Shown piece after piece: positions 6,665 through 13,916 of a stretch of 21,145 bases of DNA. The position numbers and the translations under genes were made by a program. Below the pieces are notes generated by a model, which did not search any database, was not told the origin of the DNA, and saw only the letters and a program-made list of their open reading frames with translations. The DNA comes from Flavobacteriales bacterium (GTDB taxonomy: Bacteria > Bacteroidota > Bacteroidia > Flavobacteriales > PHOS-HE28): the NCBI GenBank assembly GCA_008016945.1, contig SSGN01000178.1, forward strand, positions 1 to 21,145. Direction: 5' to 3'. The stretch's first letter is position 1. Every line of letters begins with the position of its first letter.

Positions 6665-7135
6665 TCAAAGAGTACGCATGAACTCCAGGATGTGACGGCC
6701 ATCATCCTTGCTCAAGCTCTGGTTCGGCATGCGCACGAGACACTCCTCAAGTTGTTTCTGGGCCACGGGATCGCTATCGAGCATCGCATCCGGGTTCAGC
6801 ATCATGTTCATGATCCATTCCGGCTTGCGGCGCTCGGTGACCCCTTTCCAGCCCGGACCCACCACGCGGTTGGCCCCGAGGCTATGGCAGGCTTGGCACT
6901 TCAGTTCGTAGATCCCCTTACCCGCATCAGCCATCTTGGCGTCGATATCGCCCAAGGTGATATCCGCTGCAGTGATCGCACCAGGGATACCTTTGGTCTC
7001 CGGCTTCGCTTCGGTCGTTCCGGGAGGAGTGGCCTTGGTGCCGGGAGGCCCATCGGACTTGGCTCCACCACCACAGGCGGCGAACAGGAGCATGGCTCCA
7101 GCAAGGATGGAAATGGCGATCGGCGTGGTCCTCAT
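6665..7135 (-). CDS. Class I c-type cytochrome lipoprotein, probable electron donor to NosZ
   Basis: The 156-residue product starts with a lipoprotein signal (LLFAAC, C21), then a Gly/Pro/Thr-rich linker to about residue 55. A mono-heme cytochrome c domain follows. The heme-attachment motif is CQACH at 80-84, and a likely axial methionine is M136 in VRMPNQSLS. It is the first gene of the operon, only 24 nt before nosZ. Anchored to the membrane on the periplasmic side, it could pass electrons from the quinol pathway to the CuA site of NosZ; this role is inferred from position. No nosR, nosB, nosG or nosH is present in the window to do this otherwise. Confidence 0.92.
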   Translation of the reverse strand: MRTTPIAISILAGAMLLFAACGGGAKSDGPPGTKATPPGTTEAKPETKGIPGAITAADITLGDIDAKMADAGKGIYELKCQACHSLGANRVVGPGWKGVTERRKPEWIMNMMLNPDAMLDSDPVAQKQLEECLVRMPNQSLSKDDGRHILEFMRTL

Positions 7136-7195
7136 GGTCGTTTCGGTTTTATGGTGAAAGTGCTTTCGGGTACGAAGGTCAGAGGATCCCTATGT

Positions 7196-7203
7196 CCTAA
7201 ATA
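7196..7203 (-). promoter_or_regulatory. Possible -7 element of the nos operon promoter
   Basis: On the minus strand the bases read TATTTAGG, a 4-of-6 match to the Bacteroidota -7 consensus TAnnTTTG. A start site about 7 nt downstream would fall near 7190-7192. That places the FNR-type box centre at about -40, the usual position for activation by this family. No good -33 TTTG is present, as is common at activator-dependent promoters. Confidence 0.35.
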
Positions 7204-7224
7204 TGACATCCATCAATTTCGTCC

Positions 7225-7238
7225 GTGATAGACATCAA
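7225..7238 (-). promoter_or_regulatory. FNR/DNR-type binding site upstream of the nos operon
   Basis: The minus strand reads TTGAT-GTCT-ATCAC, matching 9 of 10 conserved positions of the FNR/ANR/DNR consensus TTGAT-N4-ATCAA. It is about 90 bp upstream of the cytochrome c start codon and about 190 bp upstream of the divergent gene. It would put N2O reduction under a CRP/FNR-family activator responding to low oxygen or nitric oxide; the regulator itself is not in the window. A further TTGAT half-site on the same strand (7212-7216) lacks a matching partner. Confidence 0.7.
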
Positions 7239-7424
7239 GACCTTCGCATGGCCAAGGTATGGATCCTCCTTCACAGGCCGCTCCCGTCCACCCCTCGCAG
7301 CATATCCTGACCACCGTACCAGGGCCGACATCTGAAGACCTGGCCATGGCTCCAACCTGCAGGAACGAACAAGGTCCGCCCCATCTTTGACCCCACCAAC
7401 AGGGCTATCATCCCCGACCGCAAC

Positions 7425-8663
7425 ATGAACCGCCAACGCTCCTCACCCACTTCCCGTTCATGGTTCTTCCTGGCATTGGCCAACCTGCTGGTGGCAACCT
7501 TGATCGGCGTTCTGCTCCGCACCGTGTTCATAGGCGAGGTCCCCTTCATTCGCTTCAGACCGTGGCTACATGCCCATTCGCACGTGGCCATGCTCGGATG
7601 GCTGTTCCCCGCGATCGTCGTGGCCCTGATGCACGATGGCGGCCGGCATCCGCTCTCCCGCCGGTCGCACCACCTCCTGACCGCACTTCAGATCGCGGTG
7701 GTGCTCATGCTCTTGAGCTTTCCCGTGCAGGGCTATGGCGCAGTGAGCATCACGGCCAGTACACTGCATCTGGTCCTTTCATACATGGCACTGGCCATGC
7801 TCTGGCGTTTGAGCCTCCAATGGCCGAAACAAGGTAGTGGGCGACTTACCCGCTGGGCCATCATCCTCTATGTGCTCTCATCCCTCGGCGTGTGGACCAT
7901 GGCGCCGTTGATCGCCACCGGCAACCAAGGCAAGGAAGTATACTATTGGGCGGTGCAGTTCTACCTCCACTTCCAATTCAATGGATGGTACTGGTTCGCC
8001 GCCATGGCCCTGGGTGCGCGCTGGGCCGAGCGACAGGGGTTCGCCCTGCGGATCGATGGGCTCACCCTCGGCCTCTGGGTGGCCTCAGCCTTGCTCACCT
8101 ACGCCCTGGCGATCGCCTGGAGCGAGCCACATCCTGCCGTATTCGCAACGGTGAGCCTTGGGGTGATCCTGCAATTGTGGGCTGCCCTGCGCACCCTGGG
8201 ACAACTGCGCAAGCTGGAACGACCAGCACATGATCGCCTGCCCACCTGGGTCCGTGTGCTTGTAGGCGTTGCGCTGATCAGCATGGCCCTCAAGGTGCTT
8301 GTACAAGTCACCGTGGCCGTGCCCGCCGTCGCGGTGATGGCCCTCACCATCCGCCACTACGTCATGGGTTTCATCCACATGAACACCCTGGCCACGATGA
8401 CCACCCTGCTGCTCGCCTACGCGCTTACCCAAGGCTGGCTGGACGTTCGTGCCACCTTGGTTCGGGCGGGCCTGGTCTTGGTGGTGATCGGCATCATCGG
8501 CAGTGAGCTGATGCTCTTCGCACAAGGCACCCTGTGGTGGGCTGGGCTGGGCATGATCCCCGGCCACTACATCCAACTGGCCGTGGTATCCACACTGATC
8601 CCGGTGGGTGTGGCGGCACTGTTGTTCGGCGCCCGCGGTAGTGCCCAAGAACAACGTCTTTGA
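7425..8663 (+). CDS. Polytopic membrane protein, heme-copper oxidase subunit I-like
   Basis: The 412-residue product is almost entirely hydrophobic helices, roughly 11-12. Conserved-looking histidines lie in or beside them: HAHSHVAMLGW (H49, H51, H53), H115, YLHFQFNGWYWF (H182), IRHYVMGFIHMNT (H311, H318) and GHYIQ (H381). The H-x-H-x-H segment and paired histidines late in the protein recall heme-copper oxidase and NO reductase subunit I, and similar flavobacterial proteins are often named cytochrome oxidase subunit I-like. The classical CuB motif with W-x-x-x-H-P-E-V-Y is not seen, so catalytic activity is doubtful. Divergence from the nos operon across an FNR-type box suggests a role in nitrogen-oxide metabolism. 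The start is the only good ATG before the first helix. Confidence 0.75.
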   Translation: MNRQRSSPTSRSWFFLALANLLVATLIGVLLRTVFIGEVPFIRFRPWLHAHSHVAMLGWLFPAIVVALMHDGGRHPLSRRSHHLLTALQIAVVLMLLSFPVQGYGAVSITASTLHLVLSYMALAMLWRLSLQWPKQGSGRLTRWAIILYVLSSLGVWTMAPLIATGNQGKEVYYWAVQFYLHFQFNGWYWFAAMALGARWAERQGFALRIDGLTLGLWVASALLTYALAIAWSEPHPAVFATVSLGVILQLWAALRTLGQLRKLERPAHDRLPTWVRVLVGVALISMALKVLVQVTVAVPAVAVMALTIRHYVMGFIHMNTLATMTTLLLAYALTQGWLDVRATLVRAGLVLVVIGIIGSELMLFAQGTLWWAGLGMIPGHYIQLAVVSTLIPVGVAALLFGARGSAQEQRL

Positions 8664-9039
8664 CACGCCATCCAGCGCCTCCTGCCCTAACAGCCCTTCC
8701 GTACGAAGCGTAAAAGAGTGCAGAGATCACCTATCTGATAAGGCGGATCATCATCATTGGGTGCGCCCCCTTGGTCGAGTACGGTCCGTACTGAACAACG
8801 CTATGTCCGTGGGGCATCCCCGAACAGCCGAACCGCATGCTCCGTTTCCACATCCTTCGTCGAGTGACCTATTCCGTAGGCCGCGCGACGAAACGACTCT
8901 TCGGTACCAGCCTGTGAAAACAGCCGCACATCGTAGTCCGCACTGGATTGGCCAAATGGCATGAGCCGGTTCAACACGCTGGTCCACCGGTTCAATGGCC
9001 GAGAAGCAACGGGAGGGATCAGCGCTTCCTTCAAGCGGA
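8664..9039. other. 376-bp gap between convergent genes
   Basis: No gene is supported here. A perfect 15-bp palindrome (8778-8792) and a small GGGG-CAT-CCCC hairpin (8811-8821) are the visible structures. The minus strand holds an 80-codon open frame starting with TTG and overlapping the stop of the next gene, but its peptide matches nothing I know. The stretch would be expected to hold transcription ends for both flanking genes; neither inverted repeat has a U-tract. Confidence 0.5.
8778..8792. repeat. Perfect 15-bp palindrome AGTACGG-T-CCGTACT
   Basis: Arms of 7 bp flank one central base. It lies between two convergent genes, so a bidirectional terminator hairpin is possible if a few central bases form the loop. 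An operator is less likely because no start codon is near. Confidence 0.5.
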
Positions 9040-11085
9040 TCAATACACTCCGTAAGGCGTACTCACCAAGAGCTGTACGGGGGACCCGCTATCCGTTCGA
9101 AGCACGTAGACCCCACTCGGCAGTGCGGAAACATCCAACGTGTTGCGTCCTGTTCGCAGGGTGAAGCTCCGCACATGTTGGCCTGAAGCGGTCCACAGTT
9201 CCCCTTGCCCTGTTGCGCCGGCATGCTCGACGAAAAGAACCGATGACGCTGGCACCGGGAAAGCACGCAAGGCCGCGGTCGTCCTCTCGATCTCGCCGGT
9301 AGCCAGCACCACCGTCATCGTATCGGTGCTCCACGTGCAACCGTGAACGTCGGTCACCACCGCATGGTAGTCACCGGCCGATGTGGCGATCGCGGATGCG
9401 CTGTCGCTCACGAGCATGCTCCCGTTGAAGAACCACTCCCATGCCGTGCCACCCGTGGTCCAGAGCAAGTCGTCCATCACCTGAACCGTGTATCCGGGAT
9501 CCTCACGCTCTTCGATGAACACCGTATCGATCGTCACCCGGCCGTTCGCGTCGGTCACTTCCACGGTGTAGGTGCCGGGGCAAAGGCCGTCGAGGGCGGG
9601 CGCTGTCGAACCATTGTTCCATTGGAAGGTGAACGGGGCATCCCCGACAACGAAGGATCCGACCGCTCCATCGCATGCGCCGGGACACACATCCGTAGCG
9701 ATCGAACTCACATCGAAGGTGGAGTCGACCCCCGCGACGATCATCGCATCGCCGTTGTTCACATCGTCGATGGTGGTGCTGCCGTAGGTGATGGCGCCCC
9801 AGAAGTAGCCGCCGAAGTAGAGGGTGTGCGGTGCTTCCGCCTGCCGGTGGATGCACAACGGGATATCGCGTTGGAACCCGCTGGGGCGCTGCGCCCATAC
9901 CACATCGCCATCCGCTTCCACTTTGCTGATAAGGACATCCTCACTGCCCAGCGCGGTGAGCGGTGTGCCGAAGTAATCGATGGTGCTATTGAACTGTGCA
10001 GCCACGTAGGCGTTCCCCAGACCATCAACGGACACATCCCACGCAAGATCGCGCTGCGATGACCCCGTGCCTTTCGCCCAGCGGTAGTTCCCGTCCTGGT
10101 CCAGCCCCATCAAGAGGATGTCATCGTTGCTGCTCATGGAGGAGAGCGTGTCGTCGGGAAGGTGGAGGTCACCCCATAGGCGGCCCACCACGAAGAGGTT
10201 ATCAAGCGTATCTGCCGCGATGCCGAAGCCTTCGTGATCACCATTGCCATAACTGCGTGCCCACAGTCCGTTGCCCTCCAGGTCGCAGGCCAGCACGTAG
10301 AGGTTCAGCGAACTCGCGGGCGTGAGCTGCAGGCCGTCATAGAACGCGGGCATGTACCCGATCTGTCCCGTGATGAACAGGCGATCGCCGGCCACCGCGA
10401 TGGCACGCGCTGACTTCGGCACGCCGGTGCCCGTGGTGCTCTTCGCCCAGAGCGCGGTACCGGTGCTGTCGTACTTCACGATCACGGCCTGGCGCTGAAA
10501 GCCGCCCGTGTTCACGGTGATGGGATCGAAAGTGAAGCTGGTACCGCCAGCGAAGCCGGTGACGTAAATGTCGCCTTGCTCATCCACGGCGATGCCACGA
10601 CCTTCGGAGGAACTGGTGCTGTTGGTAATGCGCTTCGCCCAGATGCATGTGCCATCGATGTCGTACCGCGCGGTGAACCAATCATCGGAACTGCCCGAGC
10701 CGCTCAGGGTGATGCCGTTGCCGAAGTCCGCATCGCCCTGACAACTGCCGGTGATGTAGATGCGGTCCTGGGCATCAATGGCGATGCCATACACCCATGC
10801 GTCATAGAACCCCGTGGTGATGCCGCGCACCCACTGGCATGCGCCGCTCGCATCCACCTTCGCAATGAAGCCCGCGATCGTGTTCCCCGGAGCGAGCGTG
10901 CCGCAGCCAAAGTCCGCTGTACCGCTCACGCTGCCAACCCAATAGGCATTGCCCTGGCTATCGGTGGCGATCCCCCAACAGAGGTCGGTGTTGCCACCAC
11001 CTCCAGCGTCCGCAGCCCAGTTCCATCGTTGGGCCCGTAGGCCCCCAGCAGTGAGTAGGGCCGCAAAAAGGAGGATGGTTCGCAT
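9040..11085 (-). CDS. T9SS-exported protein with SBBP-type repeats and a SprB-like repeat
   Basis: The 681-residue product has a signal peptide (MRTILLFAALLTAGGLRAQ). At least six repeats of the form GIA-x-D-x-x-GN-x-Y-x-x-G follow, such as WGIATDSQGNAYWVGS, YGIAIDAQDRIYITGS and RGIAVDEQGDIYVTG. These are SBBP-type units of a beta-propeller. Next comes a SprB-like repeat (DVCPGACDGAVG, FQWNNGSTAPALDGLCPGTY) and an Ig-like stretch. It ends with a type A T9SS sorting domain (FPVPASSVLFVE, then DVSALPSGVYVLR), marking it for the cell surface or medium. The ATG at 11083-11085 was chosen for its signal peptide. Ligand or activity is unknown. It follows a related gene by 57 bp, probably in one transcript. 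Confidence 0.88.
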   Translation of the reverse strand: MRTILLFAALLTAGGLRAQRWNWAADAGGGGNTDLCWGIATDSQGNAYWVGSVSGTADFGCGTLAPGNTIAGFIAKVDASGACQWVRGITTGFYDAWVYGIAIDAQDRIYITGSCQGDADFGNGITLSGSGSSDDWFTARYDIDGTCIWAKRITNSTSSSEGRGIAVDEQGDIYVTGFAGGTSFTFDPITVNTGGFQRQAVIVKYDSTGTALWAKSTTGTGVPKSARAIAVAGDRLFITGQIGYMPAFYDGLQLTPASSLNLYVLACDLEGNGLWARSYGNGDHEGFGIAADTLDNLFVVGRLWGDLHLPDDTLSSMSSNDDILLMGLDQDGNYRWAKGTGSSQRDLAWDVSVDGLGNAYVAAQFNSTIDYFGTPLTALGSEDVLISKVEADGDVVWAQRPSGFQRDIPLCIHRQAEAPHTLYFGGYFWGAITYGSTTIDDVNNGDAMIVAGVDSTFDVSSIATDVCPGACDGAVGSFVVGDAPFTFQWNNGSTAPALDGLCPGTYTVEVTDANGRVTIDTVFIEEREDPGYTVQVMDDLLWTTGGTAWEWFFNGSMLVSDSASAIATSAGDYHAVVTDVHGCTWSTDTMTVVLATGEIERTTAALRAFPVPASSVLFVEHAGATGQGELWTASGQHVRSFTLRTGRNTLDVSALPSGVYVLRTDSGSPVQLLVSTPYGVY

Positions 11086-11142
11086 GTGTGAAAGATAGGT
11101 ATACCTGCCACCGCGATCATCCGCGCCCGGATCCACACCCCC

Positions 11143-12735
11143 CTATTCCACCACGACACGTGCCGCTGCCCCCGTTCCGGTACGCAACAGGTAGACCCCT
11201 GGCGCCAGCCCACACACGTCCAACACGTTCGTTCCGGCCTGCAACATGGCGGTGCGCACCACCTGACCGGTGGCATGGACGAGCACCATCGGCACAGGCG
11301 CTGTTCCAGACCCCTCCACCCACAGCCGACCCGCCGCAGGTATGGGCCAAACCCGCAGCTCCTGCTTCGCTCGATCATGGACGGCCGTCGGTATGGCTCC
11401 CACACGCCCCACCGCCGCCACCTGTTGGCCCACGGCACCCACTAGGTGCCCTCCCACCTGGAAAGGGTCCGCCGAATGCACCGCGAAATGCACCGACCCA
11501 TCACCGGAACCGGCGGTGATCCCCTGCGGCTCCACACCCCACGTGGTGGGTTCGCTCGTAAGGGCCCACCGTGGTATCCCGGTACTGTCCACGGCAAGCA
11601 GCGTCATGCACCGGTCCGTGAACTGCCCCGTGCCGCTGTTCACCTCACCACCCCAATGCACCAAGCCTCTACATACCCCGAGGAAGTACACTTGATCGTT
11701 GGCGTCCACCGCGATGCACGGACCATCGGCGCGCCCGATATCGCCGGTGATCCCATCCGTGAGGCTCTGCGCACCCAACACCCAATCGAAAGCACCGGTG
11801 CTGTCCAACCGCGCGATGAACACCCCCGAACCCCAGGACGGCCCCTCCACCGTGTGTTCGCCCCAGGTGGTGGGCATGAAGATGGAGCCGGCGAAATAGG
11901 CATGGCCATCCGTGGTGGCCACCACCGTTGGATCCTGGAAGGTGACATCCTCCGCGAACTCCGCGAAACCAGCCGAACCATCGGGCCTGTAACGGAGTAC
12001 GAACATGTTGTACCCGTTCTCGCTGCAGACCGGATAGGTCTGGCCACCGAAGGTGAGCGCCCCGTTCTCGCAGGAACCGCTCACATGGAGCCCTCCCCAC
12101 GGATCGAAGCTCATCGTGCCGATGTTCCTCACCCCATCGATGATACGCTGCTCCACATCCATGCCGTCCACATCAACACGCACCAGTCCAGCACGGGAGT
12201 GCTCGCGTATCGCATACCACAACCGACCTTCGGGGTCCAGGGCCAGGGAAGCGATGTCCTCGCACTCCGGATAGGTCACGGAGATGTTCCTCGACCAGCG
12301 GATGTCACCAGTGGCGAGGTCCCAGGCCAGTACGAAATGCTCTTCCTCCAATGCGCCCCCGGCAGTGACCAACAAGGTGCCATCACACACCGCCAAGGCA
12401 TCACCGCGAAAACGGCCTGCGAAATAGGCTACACCTTCGCCGACAACCGTGGCCGACACCGCGACGGAATCGCCCAACAGGCACGACCGTGTGAGCTCAC
12501 CAGAACCCGGATCACGCGCATCCATCGCCACCACACCATAGACCTTCGAACCGTAGCCGTGATCCACCGTCGAACTGCGCATGGTCACCAGGGCATCCGA
12601 GCTCGAAGCGATACGGTGCTCCGGCATGGCCGGATTGAGATCGAAGCCGACCTCATCCCCCACCATCCAATCGACCTGCTGCGCCGCGCACATCCCGCAC
12701 ATCAGCGAGAACCACGAACCGATGAACCATCGCAT
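11143..12735 (-). CDS. T9SS-exported beta-propeller-like protein
   Basis: The 530-residue product has a signal peptide (MRWFIGSWFSLMCGMCAAQQ), and a repetitive beta-rich body follows with SBBP-like phrases such as IASLALDPEGRLWYAIREHS and CIAVDANDQVYFLGVCRG. A type A T9SS sorting domain closes it (VWPIPAAGRLWVEG, then NVLDVCGLAPGVYLLRTG). It is probably secreted or surface-attached; no enzymatic motif is visible. The ATG at 12733-12735 was chosen because it gives the signal peptide; the in-frame extension to 12816 is polar and unlikely. Similar organisation to the next gene downstream (57 bp away) suggests paralogues from tandem duplication followed by strong divergence. Confidence 0.85.
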   Translation of the reverse strand: MRWFIGSWFSLMCGMCAAQQVDWMVGDEVGFDLNPAMPEHRIASSSDALVTMRSSTVDHGYGSKVYGVVAMDARDPGSGELTRSCLLGDSVAVSATVVGEGVAYFAGRFRGDALAVCDGTLLVTAGGALEEEHFVLAWDLATGDIRWSRNISVTYPECEDIASLALDPEGRLWYAIREHSRAGLVRVDVDGMDVEQRIIDGVRNIGTMSFDPWGGLHVSGSCENGALTFGGQTYPVCSENGYNMFVLRYRPDGSAGFAEFAEDVTFQDPTVVATTDGHAYFAGSIFMPTTWGEHTVEGPSWGSGVFIARLDSTGAFDWVLGAQSLTDGITGDIGRADGPCIAVDANDQVYFLGVCRGLVHWGGEVNSGTGQFTDRCMTLLAVDSTGIPRWALTSEPTTWGVEPQGITAGSGDGSVHFAVHSADPFQVGGHLVGAVGQQVAAVGRVGAIPTAVHDRAKQELRVWPIPAAGRLWVEGSGTAPVPMVLVHATGQVVRTAMLQAGTNVLDVCGLAPGVYLLRTGTGAAARVVVE

Positions 12736-13047
12736 GGGATCCTTTTCATTCCATGACGCACCCGCGTTCCGATCGGTTCGCTGGACCAGATGTGGCCCCT
12801 GAACCATCCATCCCATGGTCGCACATTGAAGATCCTATTGGTGCGGGTCTCGTGCAGCCCTCCATCACGACGAGGAAATGGATCACCCGTACAGGCCCAT
12901 CGCCCAAGCAAGACCCGCAACAACGGCACGAAGATGCTGGACAACGTGAGCATATGCCTCGGAAATAGGGCAATGGCCACACTCCCCCCAAGTGGGTCGT
13001 TCTCATCCAGCCAAGCCGTTCGATGTTGGCATGAAGATCCACCGCCC

Positions 13048-13146
13048 ATGCGCTCCATTACCTCTCCTATCCTGCTTTCCTCCGCCATACAATCGTCCTT
13101 GGCCAACGGCCAGGCACCGGTGCTGCTGGCGAACCGCAGGAGCTGA
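13048..13146 (+). CDS. Possible 32-residue peptide ending GQAPVLLANRRS (copy 1)
   Basis: An ATG at 13048 opens a 32-codon frame whose last 12 codons read GQAPVLLANRRS-stop (13108-13146). A second short frame at 17736-17831 ends GQAPVLLANRRT-stop. The 11 shared residues are encoded with five base differences, all synonymous, including CGC versus AGG for one arginine. The stop codons differ (TGA versus TAG) yet sit at the same place. This pattern favours translation of the block. Against it, the N-terminal halves are not clearly related, no ribosome-binding site is seen, and the block could be a dispersed DNA repeat. It ends 74 bp before the response regulator start. Confidence 0.35.
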   Translation: MRSITSPILLSSAIQSSLANGQAPVLLANRRS

Positions 13147-13167
13147 GGCCCCTTGCGCACAGCGGCC

Positions 13168-13181
13168 GTAACGAACGTTCC
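13168..13181. promoter_or_regulatory. Imperfect inverted repeat GTAAC-GAAC-GTTCC upstream of the response regulator
   Basis: The half-sites GTAAC and GTTCC are complementary at 4 of 5 positions. The spacing and half-site resemble GTAAC-CATA-GTTAC at 15955-15968. A second GTTCC lies at 13194-13198, 17 bp further on. It could be an operator for the neighbouring response regulator (autoregulation); this is speculative. Confidence 0.25.
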
Positions 13182-13220
13182 ATTTGGATAACGGTTCCGG
13201 ATGTGCACCATCTTTGGTCC

Positions 13221-13862
13221 ATGGCAAGGACCGGCCCTGCATCCATCGGACTGGTGGAGGATGATTCCCGGGTGCGCGAAGCGCTCGTCACCATCCTGGG
13301 CGCCGCCGCCGACCTGCGCCTGGCCGGCGTGTGGGCCAATGCCGAGGATGCGCTCCAAGGCTGGGCGAAGGAATGCCCCGACGCGGTGATCATGGACATC
13401 AACCTGCCGGGCGCTTCGGGCATTGCCTGCGTACGCGGGCTTTCGCAGCGCTGGCCGGCGGCGCAGTTCCTGATGTACACCATGTACGACGACGACCAGC
13501 GCGTGTTCGAGGCCTTGAAGGCCGGGGCCAACGGATACCTGCTGAAGAGCGCCACGCCTGCGGACATCCTCCATGCCCTGCACGACCTGCTGCAAGGCGG
13601 CAGCCCCATGAGCGCCTCCATTGCGCGCCGCGTGGTGGCGTACCTGAGGCCGCCGGCCGTTGGGCGCGAGGTGGCCGAGGCCCGCTTGACCCCACGGGAG
13701 CAGGAGATCCTTGCCCTGCTTGCGGAGGGCCTGCTCTACAAGGAGATCGGCACCCGCCTGTCCATCAGCGAGGCCGCGGTGAAGCAGCACATCCACCGCA
13801 TGTACGGCAAGCTGCACGTGCAGAACCGAACCGAAGCCCTCAACCTGTACTTTGGGCGTTGA
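13221..13862 (+). CDS. NarL/FixJ-family response regulator
   Basis: This 213-residue DNA-binding regulator has a receiver domain and a LuxR-type output domain. Receiver residues are the acidic pair in LVEDD (D14, D15), phospho-acceptor D59 in VIMDINLPG, T87 and K109 in YLLKS. The helix-turn-helix follows from about residue 155 (LTPREQEILALLAEGL, then KEIGTRLSISEAAVKQHIHR). All key residues are intact. The start is the ATG at 13221 (MARTGPASIGLVEDD); a GTG six codons upstream is possible. The histidine kinase follows 54 bp downstream and is of the matching HisKA_3 type, so the two form a two-component system. Target genes are unknown. Confidence 0.93.
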   Translation: MARTGPASIGLVEDDSRVREALVTILGAAADLRLAGVWANAEDALQGWAKECPDAVIMDINLPGASGIACVRGLSQRWPAAQFLMYTMYDDDQRVFEALKAGANGYLLKSATPADILHALHDLLQGGSPMSASIARRVVAYLRPPAVGREVAEARLTPREQEILALLAEGLLYKEIGTRLSISEAAVKQHIHRMYGKLHVQNRTEALNLYFGR

Positions 13863-13916
13863 GCGCCGCCAGCGCCCGGGCCCGGTGCACCACCCCGGTA
13901 ACGGACCGGAAGCCGC

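Larger units (their letters stand above)
7136..7424. promoter_or_regulatory. Divergent control region between the nos operon and the membrane protein at 7425
   Basis: This 289-bp non-coding region separates the leftward nos operon from a rightward gene. It contains the FNR-type box at 7225-7238 and a possible leftward promoter about 40 bp nearer the nos operon. For the rightward gene a TTTG lies near 7385-7388, but no good -7 element (TAnnTTTG) follows, so no promoter is called there. Confidence 0.6.
12736..13220. other. 485-bp divergent intergenic region
   Basis: This region separates a leftward secreted-protein gene from the rightward response regulator. It holds the short open frame at 13048-13146 and a GTAAC-N4-GTTCC site at 13168-13181. 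From 12736 to about 13047 I see no gene, RNA or convincing promoter, although open frames run through it by chance owing to high GC content. Confidence 0.45.

Noticed and set aside
4589..7228. An 879-codon open frame on the plus strand opposite nosZ and the cytochrome gene
   Set aside because: It mirrors strongly conserved genes on the other strand, is rich in His/Val/Gly/Ala as expected from antisense reading of GC-rich codons, and shows no domain.
11446..12756. A 436-codon plus-strand frame opposite the second T9SS gene
   Set aside because: Shadow of the minus-strand gene; no signal peptide or motif.
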